NCBI GenBank assembly: GCA_964461535.1
Contig: CAYWUY010000013.1
Location: 1-52,597 of the forward strand
From: Flavipsychrobacter sp964461535
GTDB taxonomy: Bacteria; Bacteroidota; Bacteroidia; Chitinophagales; Chitinophagaceae
Length of the DNA: 52,597 nt
Direction: 5' to 3'
Made by a program: the position numbers and the translations under genes. Positions 9,327 through 17,739 of this stretch are shown here, piece by piece (the stretch's first letter is position 1; every line of letters begins with the position of its first letter). The notes under the pieces are model-generated. The model was not told the DNA's origin. It did no database searches and saw only the letters and a list, made by a program, of their open reading frames with translations.

Positions 9327-10018
9327 TATTCCGATGATTTTACATGGTCTAAATCTTCGCCTAGTAATTCTTCCAATGCCGTTTTAGATACTAATACAGC
9401 TCCCTCAGCTTCTACTTTTGTTTGAAGTGCATTAGCATAAAGTGTCAGTGTTCTATTATAGTTTTCTAAAGTTTCTTCTCCTTTTTCAAACTTAAATTTT
9501 ATTTGTTTTACTGAACTTTCAACATCCTCAGCGTTTTTAGTGCGAATATTAAGTATCGTTAGATTTCTTATGTAGTTAAAATACCTTTGCTTAACCTCAG
9601 CCTCTAGATTCAAATTATACTCGTCGAAGATGTCTTTAGCTATTTTCAATTCTTCTTGAGCCTGTTTGATAGCCGGTTTTTTCTGAAGCAGACTGGCAAT
9701 ATTTACATATGCACCTACTTGATAACCACTTGAATAGGTTGGGTTAACTGTAGTAGTAGAATTTGTTGGGCTATACAAATATGTAAGCGTAACAATATCA
9801 AACCATGATAATTTAGCTTTTTGAACACCAATTTCTGCAATTTTTATACGCCTATTATATTGGCGCATTTTGGGATAATTGGCTTTGGCAATATTTATCA
9901 ATTGTTCTAAATAACTGTAAGATACTTCAGGCAGCATGGACTCTTGCGCCAAAGCATCTTTGGATGTTATAAATAAAAGAGACAATAATATTATTACCTG
10001 TCTAAAATGTCTAATCAT
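9326..10018 (-). CDS. TolC-like outer membrane efflux protein, half-length
   Basis: A 230-residue secreted protein, first gene of the EPS operon. A signal peptide (MIRHFRQVIILLSLLFI to about residue 25, ending ALAQ) is followed by long amphipathic helices and a beta-rich middle (SSGYQVGAYVNIASLL) typical of one OEP repeat. Full TolC-family proteins carry two such repeats in about 400-480 residues; this one has a single repeat and no sign of truncation, because it ends cleanly in a TAATG overlap with the Wzz-like gene. It may take the place of Wza as the outer-membrane exit. The OEP assignment rests on helix pattern and position, so it is moderately certain. Confidence 0.7.
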   Translation of the reverse strand: MIRHFRQVIILLSLLFITSKDALAQESMLPEVSYSYLEQLINIAKANYPKMRQYNRRIKIAEIGVQKAKLSWFDIVTLTYLYSPTNSTTTVNPTYSSGYQVGAYVNIASLLQKKPAIKQAQEELKIAKDIFDEYNLNLEAEVKQRYFNYIRNLTILNIRTKNAEDVESSVKQIKFKFEKGEETLENYNRTLTLYANALQTKVEAEGAVLVSKTALEELLGEDLDHVKSSE

Positions 10019-10123
10019 TACTTGTGCTTATACTAATATTTTTAGCTAAGCAATGGGTAAGTAGTAGAGTTGTAAAAAGAGGGATTGTAATGCTAAGCAC
10101 AACTCAGACTTATCATTGCAATA

Positions 10124-10131
10124 CAAATCTA
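10124..10131 (-). promoter_or_regulatory. Candidate -7 box of the EPS operon (TAGATTTG)
   Basis: On the minus strand TAGATTTG matches TAnnTTTG, 105 nt upstream of the first EPS gene. No TTG stands at the ideal -33 distance, so this is a weak call. It would give a leader of about 100 nt. Confidence 0.35.
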
Positions 10132-10260
10132 ATCTTACATCTTACAAAATAAAATAGCAAAGTGTATAATACACAAGTTATTCACATCATTTTGCACATT
10201 TGTGGATAAATAGTTTAGTCTAAACCGACATCAATGTGTGCTATCTATTTTTTTATATAG

Positions 10261-12099
10261 TTATTCTGCTTCTTGCAATAGCTTATTTAGCTGATTATTG
10301 TATTGGGATGCTATATCATCTCGCTGCATTTGATGATAAATATTCGCCATAATATTTAGCATGCTCACATTATTAGGGTCTACTCTCAAATAGCTATTAA
10401 AATAATTTAGTGCGGTGTCTACTTTATTAGCTTGTAAAGCCTCAAATCCTTTAATGTCATCGTAAGAAGGTCTTTTGCTTAGTGCTGATAATCCACAACC
10501 ATCTATTTGAGATTCAAATAATACGCTTTTTGAAATCCATGTTTTGGCTTTGATTTCCTGATCTGGAATTAAAGCTATATGAAAGATTGAATAGTCCCAG
10601 TTTTTTTGGTTTCTCTCAGGGTATCTTACATATGCTATTTTTACATTTTTATTGTCTTTAAAATATTGTAGAAGTAAGTGGGCTGCATTACTTGCAATAG
10701 TTACGCTATCTCCTTGTTTTACTTTAGGTAGTTCATTGGTTTTAAACCAATCAACGCATTGTTTTACACTATTATAATAATAATCCATTTCATAGTTGGT
10801 GTAGGCACCCTTTACACCACCTGCCAATTGATTATAGTAACAAACTGTATTGGGGAAGCTTGAAGAAATAAAATAAATAGGTTCTAATAAAGTAAGGGCA
10901 GCTATAGCCATACCGTATTTGAATTTTGATGCATTCAGCCTTTCAGATAATGCATGCCAGCCAAAAGTTGCAAAAATGGCTAATGATGGGAATGCAAAGG
11001 TAACATGTCTCCAACTGTGGTATACATTAGCTTTGCTATACATTATATATACTATTGGGAATAAACCAGTAAATAGAACGAATAATAGAGTAGGAGCATA
11101 CTTTTTCTTAAACTGACCAAAAACTAAAACAAAGCCAAGAATAAGACCTATTAATACAGCATATGTATTTGTCATGCTGAATGTTTTTATAAGATAGTTT
11201 CCTGGTAATTCGCTAGAGGGTACTTTTGTTCCCTCATAAAGCTGTAGTATACTTACCTTGAAATTACTCATTTCACTAAGTGCAGTTAGCGGATTTGATA
11301 TTGGGTTCTTTTGCCCATAAGGCCAAAAAATACTTCCTGCTAAGTATCCTAATATAGCCGCTATGCCAAGTGGTTTTAAAAAGTTTTTTATTTCAACAGT
11401 CTCACTTTGAAACCAAGATTTTACAATATACCATATTGCAGCAAAAACAAATAAATAAGGTATTAAAAGTATACCGCCAACCCGTATGTCTATAGTTATG
11501 CCAAATGATAATATAAGAGCTATGTAATCTTTTATTTTAGGTTTAGGTAAGTGTTCGAAAAAATTGATAGTGAAATATATAGCTGCAATATATGCAGTAG
11601 CAAAAGGCACATCTTTAGGATTATTCATTGCATGTCCCAGAAAAAAAGGAGAAAGGAACATCAACCAACTACAAAATACTGCCGCTTGCTTACCTAGTAG
11701 TTTCCCTGTTATTTTTGATGCGAAAAAAATTGCTACAAAGCCCGCCCAAGCATTTAGTATATGTCTAGTAGTATATTCTTCTAGTGGAGAAAATTTATTG
11801 ACAATAGCACATATTAAATCAAAAAAGCCGCCATAGTATTGAATCACTCCATCTCTGTCAAACTCCTTTGGCATATTAAATACTGTTTGGTCGCTGCCAA
11901 AAGAAGTAAAGTATTTTAATATTGCCTTGCCATATTCATTCATGTCTACTTCGTCGCCAGATATACCATATTTAAAACTCATTACAGTCATTAAAATAAA
12001 TATTGCTAGCCAACTTAACGGTAACATTTTATCCCATATGGCTGATATGGTAGATTGTTCTTGACTGTTTGGCAAAGTTGCTGACTGTTGTTTCGACAT
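10261..12099 (-). CDS. GT-C family membrane glycosyltransferase-like protein with C-terminal TPR
   Basis: 612 residues with about 10-11 membrane segments followed by a soluble C-terminus. After the first helix comes an acidic GDEVDMNEYG loop, and later YYGGFFD and GHAMNNPKDVPFA, the layout of GT-C enzymes (PMT/GT39-like) that use polyprenyl-phosphate sugars at the periplasmic face. The last 60 residues (ALNYFNSYLRVDPNNVSM and onward) form at least one TPR. The ATG at 12099 (MSKQQSATL) is preferred to one 72 nt upstream because the extra residues do not resemble the rest of the protein. The acceptor is unknown. It is divergent from pssA and lies outside the EPS operon. Protein or lipid glycosylation is inference. 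Confidence 0.65.
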   Translation of the reverse strand: MSKQQSATLPNSQEQSTISAIWDKMLPLSWLAIFILMTVMSFKYGISGDEVDMNEYGKAILKYFTSFGSDQTVFNMPKEFDRDGVIQYYGGFFDLICAIVNKFSPLEEYTTRHILNAWAGFVAIFFASKITGKLLGKQAAVFCSWLMFLSPFFLGHAMNNPKDVPFATAYIAAIYFTINFFEHLPKPKIKDYIALILSFGITIDIRVGGILLIPYLFVFAAIWYIVKSWFQSETVEIKNFLKPLGIAAILGYLAGSIFWPYGQKNPISNPLTALSEMSNFKVSILQLYEGTKVPSSELPGNYLIKTFSMTNTYAVLIGLILGFVLVFGQFKKKYAPTLLFVLFTGLFPIVYIMYSKANVYHSWRHVTFAFPSLAIFATFGWHALSERLNASKFKYGMAIAALTLLEPIYFISSSFPNTVCYYNQLAGGVKGAYTNYEMDYYYNSVKQCVDWFKTNELPKVKQGDSVTIASNAAHLLLQYFKDNKNVKIAYVRYPERNQKNWDYSIFHIALIPDQEIKAKTWISKSVLFESQIDGCGLSALSKRPSYDDIKGFEALQANKVDTALNYFNSYLRVDPNNVSMLNIMANIYHQMQRDDIASQYNNQLNKLLQEAE

Positions 12100-12221
12100 A
12101 ATACTATTTTGAAAAGGGAGTTTGCTGGTAAAAATACAAATACTAGCTATAGTTAACCCTTTTGATAACACTAATATTATATTATGTGTTTAAAATGTTG
12201 AAAAGCCAGCTTCTGAGATTC

Positions 12222-12250
12222 TTGTTTATTGGTCTTAATGTGTATTTTTG
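12222..12250 (+). promoter_or_regulatory. Promoter of pssA (TTG-N18-TATTTTTG)
   Basis: TTG at 12222-12224, an 18-nt spacer and TATTTTTG at 12243-12250 give a complete Bacteroidota promoter. The box ends 8 nt before the pssA ATG, so the transcript should start only a few bases upstream of the start codon. Confidence 0.65.
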
Positions 12251-12258
12251 ACACAATT

Positions 12259-13044
12259 ATGAAGCACTTGCCTAATCTATTAACGCTTGGCAATCTCTTT
12301 TGCGGGTGTATGGCTATTGTATATATGCTTACAGCCCAACCGTTTGTTTACGCAGATATAAATAATCATTCGTTACAGTGGGTTATACGTACTGAGCAGT
12401 TTTACATGGGTAGTATTTTTATTGCTATTGCTGCATTGTGCGACATGCTAGATGGTTTTACAGCTAGAGCTTTAAAAGTATTTTCACCAATAGGTAAAGA
12501 TTTAGATTCACTTGCTGATGTGGTTTCATTTGGTGTTGCACCCGCAGTCATAATGTATAAGTTCTTGTGGGATGCATCTATGGAGCAGCGAGATGCTGTT
12601 GATGCCAGTATCATAGGTTTACTTCCTGCTTTTCTTATAGCATGTTTTGCAGCTTTACGTTTAGCAAAATTCAACGTTACGGCATCAGAACAAAAAAGTT
12701 ATTTCATTGGAATGCCAACGCCTGCCGTGGGAATATTTATTGGTTCTTTACCTGCTATAGTATGGACAAACCCTCTGAATATATATACCTATGTACATAA
12801 TAAATGGGTGCTATATTTTCTAATTGCACTATGCTGCTGGTTAATGGTAAGTAAGGTTAAGTTCTTTAAGATGATACCTTCTGGTAAGGGATTAGCTTAT
12901 ATGTGGCCACAATTGTTGATAATTGTTTCGTCACTAGCTTTAGTTCCAATACTGAAAGTTGCAGTTATACCATTCGCATTTTTACTTTATGTTATTTTGT
13001 CATTGGTATATAAGCACCCATCAACAAAAGAAAATTTAGCATAG
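12259..13044 (+). CDS. pssA: CDP-diacylglycerol-serine O-phosphatidyltransferase
   Basis: Inner-membrane enzyme that makes phosphatidylserine, precursor of phosphatidylethanolamine, from CDP-diacylglycerol and serine. The CDP-alcohol phosphotransferase signature is complete around residues 60-90: DGFTAR, then G and two Asp in PIGKDLDSLADVVSFG, matching DG-x2-AR-x8-G-x3-D-x3-D. Several hydrophobic helices follow to residue 261. The ATG at 12259 (MKHLPNLLTLGN) is chosen over upstream in-frame non-ATG codons because these overlap the promoter and add residues the family lacks. The serine enzyme is favoured over PgsA by the N-terminal LPNLLTLGNLFCG. purS follows after 15 nt. Confidence 0.93.
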   Translation: MKHLPNLLTLGNLFCGCMAIVYMLTAQPFVYADINNHSLQWVIRTEQFYMGSIFIAIAALCDMLDGFTARALKVFSPIGKDLDSLADVVSFGVAPAVIMYKFLWDASMEQRDAVDASIIGLLPAFLIACFAALRLAKFNVTASEQKSYFIGMPTPAVGIFIGSLPAIVWTNPLNIYTYVHNKWVLYFLIALCCWLMVSKVKFFKMIPSGKGLAYMWPQLLIIVSSLALVPILKVAVIPFAFLLYVILSLVYKHPSTKENLA

Positions 13045-13059
13045 CAATATCTATATATA

Positions 13060-13311
13060 ATGAAATACACTGCGCACATCAACATCATGCCGTTAAAAGA
13101 ACTTTTGGATCCTCAAGGTAAAGCTGTAAACAATAGTTTACATAATTTGGGTTTAATACAAGTTCAAGACGTAAGAGTAGGAAAGCATGTAACACTACAA
13201 ATAAATGCAAATACTAAAGAAGATGCTCTAGCTATAGCCAATGAGGCTTGTAAAAAGCTGTTAGCTAATCAGGTAATGGAGTCTTTTGAGTGTACTATTT
13301 CTGAAGGATAG
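13060..13311 (+). CDS. purS: Phosphoribosylformylglycinamidine synthase subunit PurS
   Basis: An 83-residue PurS, the small dimeric subunit that holds PurL and PurQ together in the fourth step of de novo purine synthesis. The typical pattern is present: MKYTAHINIMPLKELLDPQG at the start, LGLIQVQDVRVGKHV in the middle, and EDALAIANEACKKLLANQV near the end. purQ and purL are not adjacent; instead purS follows pssA by 15 nt and precedes a terminator, so it is probably cotranscribed with pssA. Bacteroidota often carry separate PurS/PurL/PurQ or a long fused PurL; finding PurS implies the three-part form. Confidence 0.92.
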   Translation: MKYTAHINIMPLKELLDPQGKAVNNSLHNLGLIQVQDVRVGKHVTLQINANTKEDALAIANEACKKLLANQVMESFECTISEG

Positions 13312-13331
13312 TATTTGTCTAATATTTATAT

Positions 13332-13358
13332 GGTAGCAGTATTATTTATACTGCTACC
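13332..13358 (+). terminator. Terminator after pssA-purS
   Basis: Perfect 11-bp stem GGTAGCAGTAT/ATACTGCTACC with a 5-nt loop, followed by CTAATTTTTTT. It closes the pssA-purS unit just before rsmI. Confidence 0.85.
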
Positions 13359-13373
13359 CTAATTTTTTTATAT

Positions 13374-14045
13374 ATGCCGTTATACTTAGTACCTTCTCCT
13401 ATAGGGAATTTAGGTGATATTACTTATCGTGCTGTAGAAATACTAAAGAATGCAGATTGTATTCTATGTGAAGATACACGTACAAGTGGCATATTGCTGA
13501 AGCATTATCAGATTCATAAACCATTAACGCCATACCATCAGCATAACGAACATAAGGTGGTAGAGCATTTGGTAGAGCAAATGGCTTCGGGTAAAACATT
13601 TGCATTAATTACCGATGCTGGTACACCGGGAATATCTGATCCTGGATTTCTATTGGTGCGTGCATGTATACAGGCAGATGTCGTAGTTCATTGTTTGCCG
13701 GGTGCAACAGCATTTGTTCCGGCACTAGTGCAGTCTGGTATTCCAAGTAATAGTTTTGCATTTGAGGGTTTTCCACCTATAAAAAAAGGAAGACAAACTT
13801 TTTTTACATCGCTTAAGGATGAACCTAGAACCATTATTCTTTATGAGTCTCCACATAGGCTGGTAAAAACTTTGACAGAGATGGCGGAGTATTGGGGGGC
13901 GGATAGAAAAGCTGCCGTTTGCAGAGAACTTACTAAAATGTTTGAGGAAACAAAGGTGGGTACATTGTCAGAACTAGCGGTTTACTACACTGCTAAGCCT
14001 CCTAAAGGAGAAATAGTAATAGTCATAGAAGGTAAAAAGGAATAA
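13374..14045 (+). CDS. rsmI: 16S rRNA 2'-O-ribose C1402 methyltransferase RsmI
   Basis: SAM-dependent methyltransferase of the tetrapyrrole-methylase fold, 223 residues, that 2'-O-methylates C1402 of 16S rRNA at the ribosomal P site. Clear family motifs: LYLVPSPIGNLGDITYRA (residues 3-20), CEDTRTSG (about 36), LITDAGTPGISDPG (about 78), LPGATAFVPALVQSG (about 105), FEGFPP (about 127) and ILYESPHR (about 152). It starts right after the purS terminator, which implies its own start of transcription or readthrough, and ends at a long symmetrical terminator shared with ilvE. Confidence 0.96.
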   Translation: MPLYLVPSPIGNLGDITYRAVEILKNADCILCEDTRTSGILLKHYQIHKPLTPYHQHNEHKVVEHLVEQMASGKTFALITDAGTPGISDPGFLLVRACIQADVVVHCLPGATAFVPALVQSGIPSNSFAFEGFPPIKKGRQTFFTSLKDEPRTIILYESPHRLVKTLTEMAEYWGADRKAAVCRELTKMFEETKVGTLSELAVYYTAKPPKGEIVIVIEGKKE

Positions 14046-14061
14046 ATTACTAATAGTACAT

Positions 14062-14100
14062 AAAATGAAAAGTGTCGGTATTCCCGACACTTTTCATTTT
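14062..14100. terminator. Bidirectional terminator between rsmI and ilvE
   Basis: Perfect 17-bp stem (14062-14078 with 14084-14100), core GTGTCGG/CCGACAC, 5-nt loop, A-rich left arm and T-rich right arm. It serves both convergent genes. Confidence 0.88.
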
Positions 14101-14117
14101 TATAAAGGTTCTCAACT

Positions 14118-15188
14118 TTATGGTCTTTCTACCCAGCCGTGAGTATCTTGAATGATACCATAACGAATATTAGCTAATTCTTTTTTAAGCCAATTTGCTG
14201 TTTCCCAACTACTTACAGGAGGCAACTCCATTTTAGTTTCATGATAAGTTAGCGATGCTATTGGAGCAATAGAAGCAGCAGTACCAGTACCAAATGCTTC
14301 TTTCAATTGTCCATTTTTATATGCTTCTGCTATTTCATCAATACTTAAAGGTCTTTCTTCTACTTTCATACCTTTTTCTCTCAATAGCGTTAAAACGCTA
14401 TCTCTCGTAACACCTGCTAAAATTGTATCTTGTTTAATATCTGGTGTTACTACTGTATCACCCAAAACAAAAAACACATTCATAGTTCCTATTTCTTGCA
14501 CATATTTATGCTCAAATCCATCAGTCCATAGTATTTGGTCATACCCCATCTTTCTAATTTCTTGAGTAGGATACATGCTCATACCATAATTACCGGCAGC
14601 TTTTGTGTAACCAATGCCACCTGGGAATGCCCTAACATATTGGTCTTGAACATATATATTAACAGGATTACTATAATAAGGACCAGCAGGGCTAGTAATG
14701 ATAATAAACATGAATTTCTCAGCAGGTTTTACGCCTATAAATTCATCTATTGCTACCATAAATGGTCTTATGTATAATGAAGTATCTTCACTAGTTGGTA
14801 TCCAGTTTTTATCTAAATCTATTAACTGTTTTAGTCCATCTATAAATATTGACTCAGGCACATCAGGCATAGCCATTCTATTTGCAGAACGGTTCATCCT
14901 TTTCCAGTTATCATGCGGACGGAAAATCAATGGGTTGCCATTAGGGTCTTTGTAAGCTTTAATACCTTCGAAAATAGCCTGACCATAATGCATAAAAGTA
15001 GTAGCGGGGCTAAATTTTAAATCATCGAAAGGCATTATTTCGGGTTGTTTCCAATCTCCGTTCTCATAATAGGCAATTAACATGTGGTCAGAATAAATTT
15101 TACCAAACTGTATGTTGTTAAAATCTACTTGATTAACACGGCTGTTAGTTACCTTTTTAATGCTGATGTCTAATGTAGAAACACCCAT
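14118..15188 (-). CDS. ilvE: Branched-chain amino acid aminotransferase
   Basis: Fold-type IV PLP enzyme of 356 residues that transfers amino groups between Leu/Ile/Val, their keto acids and glutamate. The Schiff-base lysine is K196 in GGIGYTKAAGNYG; FEGIKAY (about 73-79), LYIRPF (138-143) and GTGTAASIAPI near the C-terminus are family landmarks. The length places it with the long (type II/mitochondrial-like) BCATs common in Bacteroidota rather than the roughly 305-residue E. coli form. ATG at 15188. Monocistronic between the shared terminator and the divergent unknown gene at 15333. Confidence 0.95.
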   Translation of the reverse strand: MGVSTLDISIKKVTNSRVNQVDFNNIQFGKIYSDHMLIAYYENGDWKQPEIMPFDDLKFSPATTFMHYGQAIFEGIKAYKDPNGNPLIFRPHDNWKRMNRSANRMAMPDVPESIFIDGLKQLIDLDKNWIPTSEDTSLYIRPFMVAIDEFIGVKPAEKFMFIIITSPAGPYYSNPVNIYVQDQYVRAFPGGIGYTKAAGNYGMSMYPTQEIRKMGYDQILWTDGFEHKYVQEIGTMNVFFVLGDTVVTPDIKQDTILAGVTRDSVLTLLREKGMKVEERPLSIDEIAEAYKNGQLKEAFGTGTAASIAPIASLTYHETKMELPPVSSWETANWLKKELANIRYGIIQDTHGWVERP

Positions 15189-15332
15189 GATAAATTAGTT
15201 TTTGTTACTTTTAAAACGATTAAATTTGCGCAAAGAAACAACATTTTTTCTTAAACCTAAATATATTGATTAACAGTATTATGTACTGGTGTATTATGGT
15301 TTATTAATTCATTTCTCAAAGTTTAGTCTTTC

Positions 15333-15812
15333 ATGTTAGAGCAAGCTACTTCTATTATTAATACTCCAATTGTATCAGACGGATTTGATGTATTCTGGCA
15401 GATGCCTGAAAGTACATCTGGGTGGGAGTCTAGACCTGTATTAGTAATTAGTAGCTATTTTGAAAATGGTGCTCCAGAAGAGAATCAGTTGTTTAGTTTG
15501 TTAGCATCTGGCTGTAAGTTAAGCCCCACCCAATATCATTTGTTAAAAATGAGAGATAATGAAGCGGTAGGGTGGATGCAATTGAAAAATAAATTGCAAC
15601 CTAATATTGTTTTGTTATTTAATATCCATCAATCAGATTTAGGTATTTCTGTTTTGTTTAAACTTAATGAAGTAAATAACTATGATGGTAAGTTGTGGAT
15701 ACCAACTGTTTCCCTAAATCATTTGCAACAAGATAAGAATATGAAAATTCAACTTTGGAATAATGCTTTAAAACCGGTTTTTGAGCTTAAAAAATTTGGA
15801 TCTCAGTTATAA
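15333..15812 (+). CDS. Conserved-looking hypothetical protein upstream of recQ
   Basis: 159 residues, not recognised. It is soluble with alternating beta and alpha character (RPVLVISSYF, NIVLLFNIHQSDLGISVLF), no signal peptide and no membrane helix. Its stop codon lies 7 nt before the recQ start, so it is almost surely cotranscribed with recQ, which hints at a DNA-replication or repair link by position only. The compact fold and partner gene recall small replication-clamp-loader accessory subunits, but I see no motif that proves this. Confidence 0.75.
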   Translation: MLEQATSIINTPIVSDGFDVFWQMPESTSGWESRPVLVISSYFENGAPEENQLFSLLASGCKLSPTQYHLLKMRDNEAVGWMQLKNKLQPNIVLLFNIHQSDLGISVLFKLNEVNNYDGKLWIPTVSLNHLQQDKNMKIQLWNNALKPVFELKKFGSQL

Positions 15813-15819
15813 TCATTAT

Positions 15820-17709
15820 ATGACAAGTCCAAGTGATATATTACTGCAATATTGGGGGCATGCTAACTTTAGACCATTACAAGAAGAAATTATTGCAGAT
15901 ATTATTCAAGGTAAAGATGTTTTAGCGTTACTACCTACTGGAGGAGGAAAGTCTGTTTGTTTTCAAATACCTGCACTATTACTTGATGGTGTCTGTATTG
16001 TTATCTCGCCATTAATAGCTTTAATGCAAGATCAAGTACATCAACTTGAGCAAAAAGGAATACCTGCAGCATGTATTTATGCTGGTATGCATTACAAGGA
16101 AGTAAAAGAGGTATTGGAGAAAGCACAAAGAGAAGAGATAAAACTATTATATATATCCCCGGAAAGAATAAGAACTTATCAGTTTAATGATTATGCATAC
16201 GGTATACCTGTTAGCATGATAGCTATTGATGAGGCCCATTGCGTATCGCAATGGGGCTATGATTTCAGACCTGACTATTTGAAAATTTCAGAACTTAGAG
16301 AGATATATTCTGATGTACCTATGATTGCACTAACAGCATCGGCAACGCCTGATATGCAAAGTGACATTCTATCCAAATTATCTATGAAAAATGTTACTGT
16401 ATATAAATACAGTTTTTCTAGGAATAATTTGTTTTATGATATTAGATATACAGAAGCAAAATCTTCTGAATTGGTTGGTTCCATTGTAGATGGAAGTGCC
16501 ATAGTGTATACCAGAAGTCGCAAGAATGCAGAAAGAGCAGCAGAACAGCTAAGACATACAGGTATTAAAGCATGTGTTTATCATGCAGGGCTTGAGAAAA
16601 ATAAAAGAAGAGAAGCACAAAAGCAATGGCTTACCAATGAATCAAATGTTATATGCGCTACCACTGCATTTGGAATGGGTATTGATAAACCGGATGTAAG
16701 GTTAGTATTGCATTATGACGCACCTGAACAAATGGAGTCTTGGTACCAAGAAGCTGGTAGAGCCGGGCGTGATGGTAAAGCCTCCACGGTAATTACTTTA
16801 TTTAATGAAACAGATATTACTAGACTAAGGGCGAGTATTGCGATTAACTTTCCTGAAATTGATTATTTAAGGTCTGTATATCAGTCGGTAGTAGAGTATT
16901 TGCAAATACCAATAGGCACTGAACCCTACGAATATTACTCGTTTGATATTTCTGATTTTTGTCAAAAGTTTTCATACAAGCTTGCTGAGGCATTGCCAGC
17001 ACTTAAATTATTAGAAAGAGAAGGCCTTTGGACACTTAGTGAAACAGTTTCATTTTCGAGTTTAATTGAATTTGTAGCAGATAGGCATGTGGTTGATGAG
17101 CTAGTAGCAGCACATAATGAACTTGGCTATGTGGCAGTTGGTTTGCTAAGACAGTTTAGTAGTATTTATTATTATCCTACTCACATTAGAGAATATGTAT
17201 TGGCTAAACATTTTAAAATGAGTGCAGACAGGCTAATACATTGTTTAGAACAATTACATCAATTAGGTATTATTAATTATAAAAAATCAAGTGAAGGGCC
17301 TCAACTATTTTTCCATCATTACCGAGTAGATAGTAAACATTTGATTATAGATACAAGGAAAATTCTGTTGTTAAAATCTAGATATGAAGATAGAATTGAA
17401 AAAATGATAGCCTTCCTAAAAAATAATACTATATGTAGAGAAAGAATTTTACTTGAGTATTTTGGTGAAACAGTGGATGGTAATTGCGGGCATTGTGATG
17501 TATGTAAGGCAAGAGACATAGAGCCCTTGGAGTATAAGTCATTTAAAGAGATAGTTTTGAAGAAGTTGGAGGTAACTACTCAAACTATACAAGATATAGT
17601 TCAGCTATTTCCTCAAGAGTATAAAAAAGATGTATTAGCAAAGATTCGCCAAATGGTTGACGAGGAAGTATTATTACTTGACCATAGTGGTGTATTGTAT
17701 TTGCCGTAA
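15820..17709 (+). CDS. recQ: ATP-dependent DNA helicase RecQ
   Basis: Superfamily-2 3'-5' DNA helicase of 629 residues, used in recombination and fork repair. Motifs in order: FRPLQEEII (motif 0), LPTGGGKS (Walker A, about 39-46), IDEAHCVSQWGYDFRPDY (DEAH box plus aromatic loop, about 130), ALTASAT (motif III), ATTAFGMGIDKPDVR (motif V), YQEAGRAGRDG (motif VI) and the zinc site with four Cys (C-R-E-R and C-GHCDVC, about 540-560). The RQC winged helix is followed by only about 60 residues, so the HRDC domain is missing, as in many short RecQ. The ATG at 15820 (MTSPSDILL) is preferred to an in-frame TTG 39 nt upstream that overlaps the previous gene. Confidence 0.95.
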   Translation: MTSPSDILLQYWGHANFRPLQEEIIADIIQGKDVLALLPTGGGKSVCFQIPALLLDGVCIVISPLIALMQDQVHQLEQKGIPAACIYAGMHYKEVKEVLEKAQREEIKLLYISPERIRTYQFNDYAYGIPVSMIAIDEAHCVSQWGYDFRPDYLKISELREIYSDVPMIALTASATPDMQSDILSKLSMKNVTVYKYSFSRNNLFYDIRYTEAKSSELVGSIVDGSAIVYTRSRKNAERAAEQLRHTGIKACVYHAGLEKNKRREAQKQWLTNESNVICATTAFGMGIDKPDVRLVLHYDAPEQMESWYQEAGRAGRDGKASTVITLFNETDITRLRASIAINFPEIDYLRSVYQSVVEYLQIPIGTEPYEYYSFDISDFCQKFSYKLAEALPALKLLEREGLWTLSETVSFSSLIEFVADRHVVDELVAAHNELGYVAVGLLRQFSSIYYYPTHIREYVLAKHFKMSADRLIHCLEQLHQLGIINYKKSSEGPQLFFHHYRVDSKHLIIDTRKILLLKSRYEDRIEKMIAFLKNNTICRERILLEYFGETVDGNCGHCDVCKARDIEPLEYKSFKEIVLKKLEVTTQTIQDIVQLFPQEYKKDVLAKIRQMVDEEVLLLDHSGVLYLP

Positions 17710-17739
17710 TCAGCATAATTTGTTTTAAATCTATAAATA

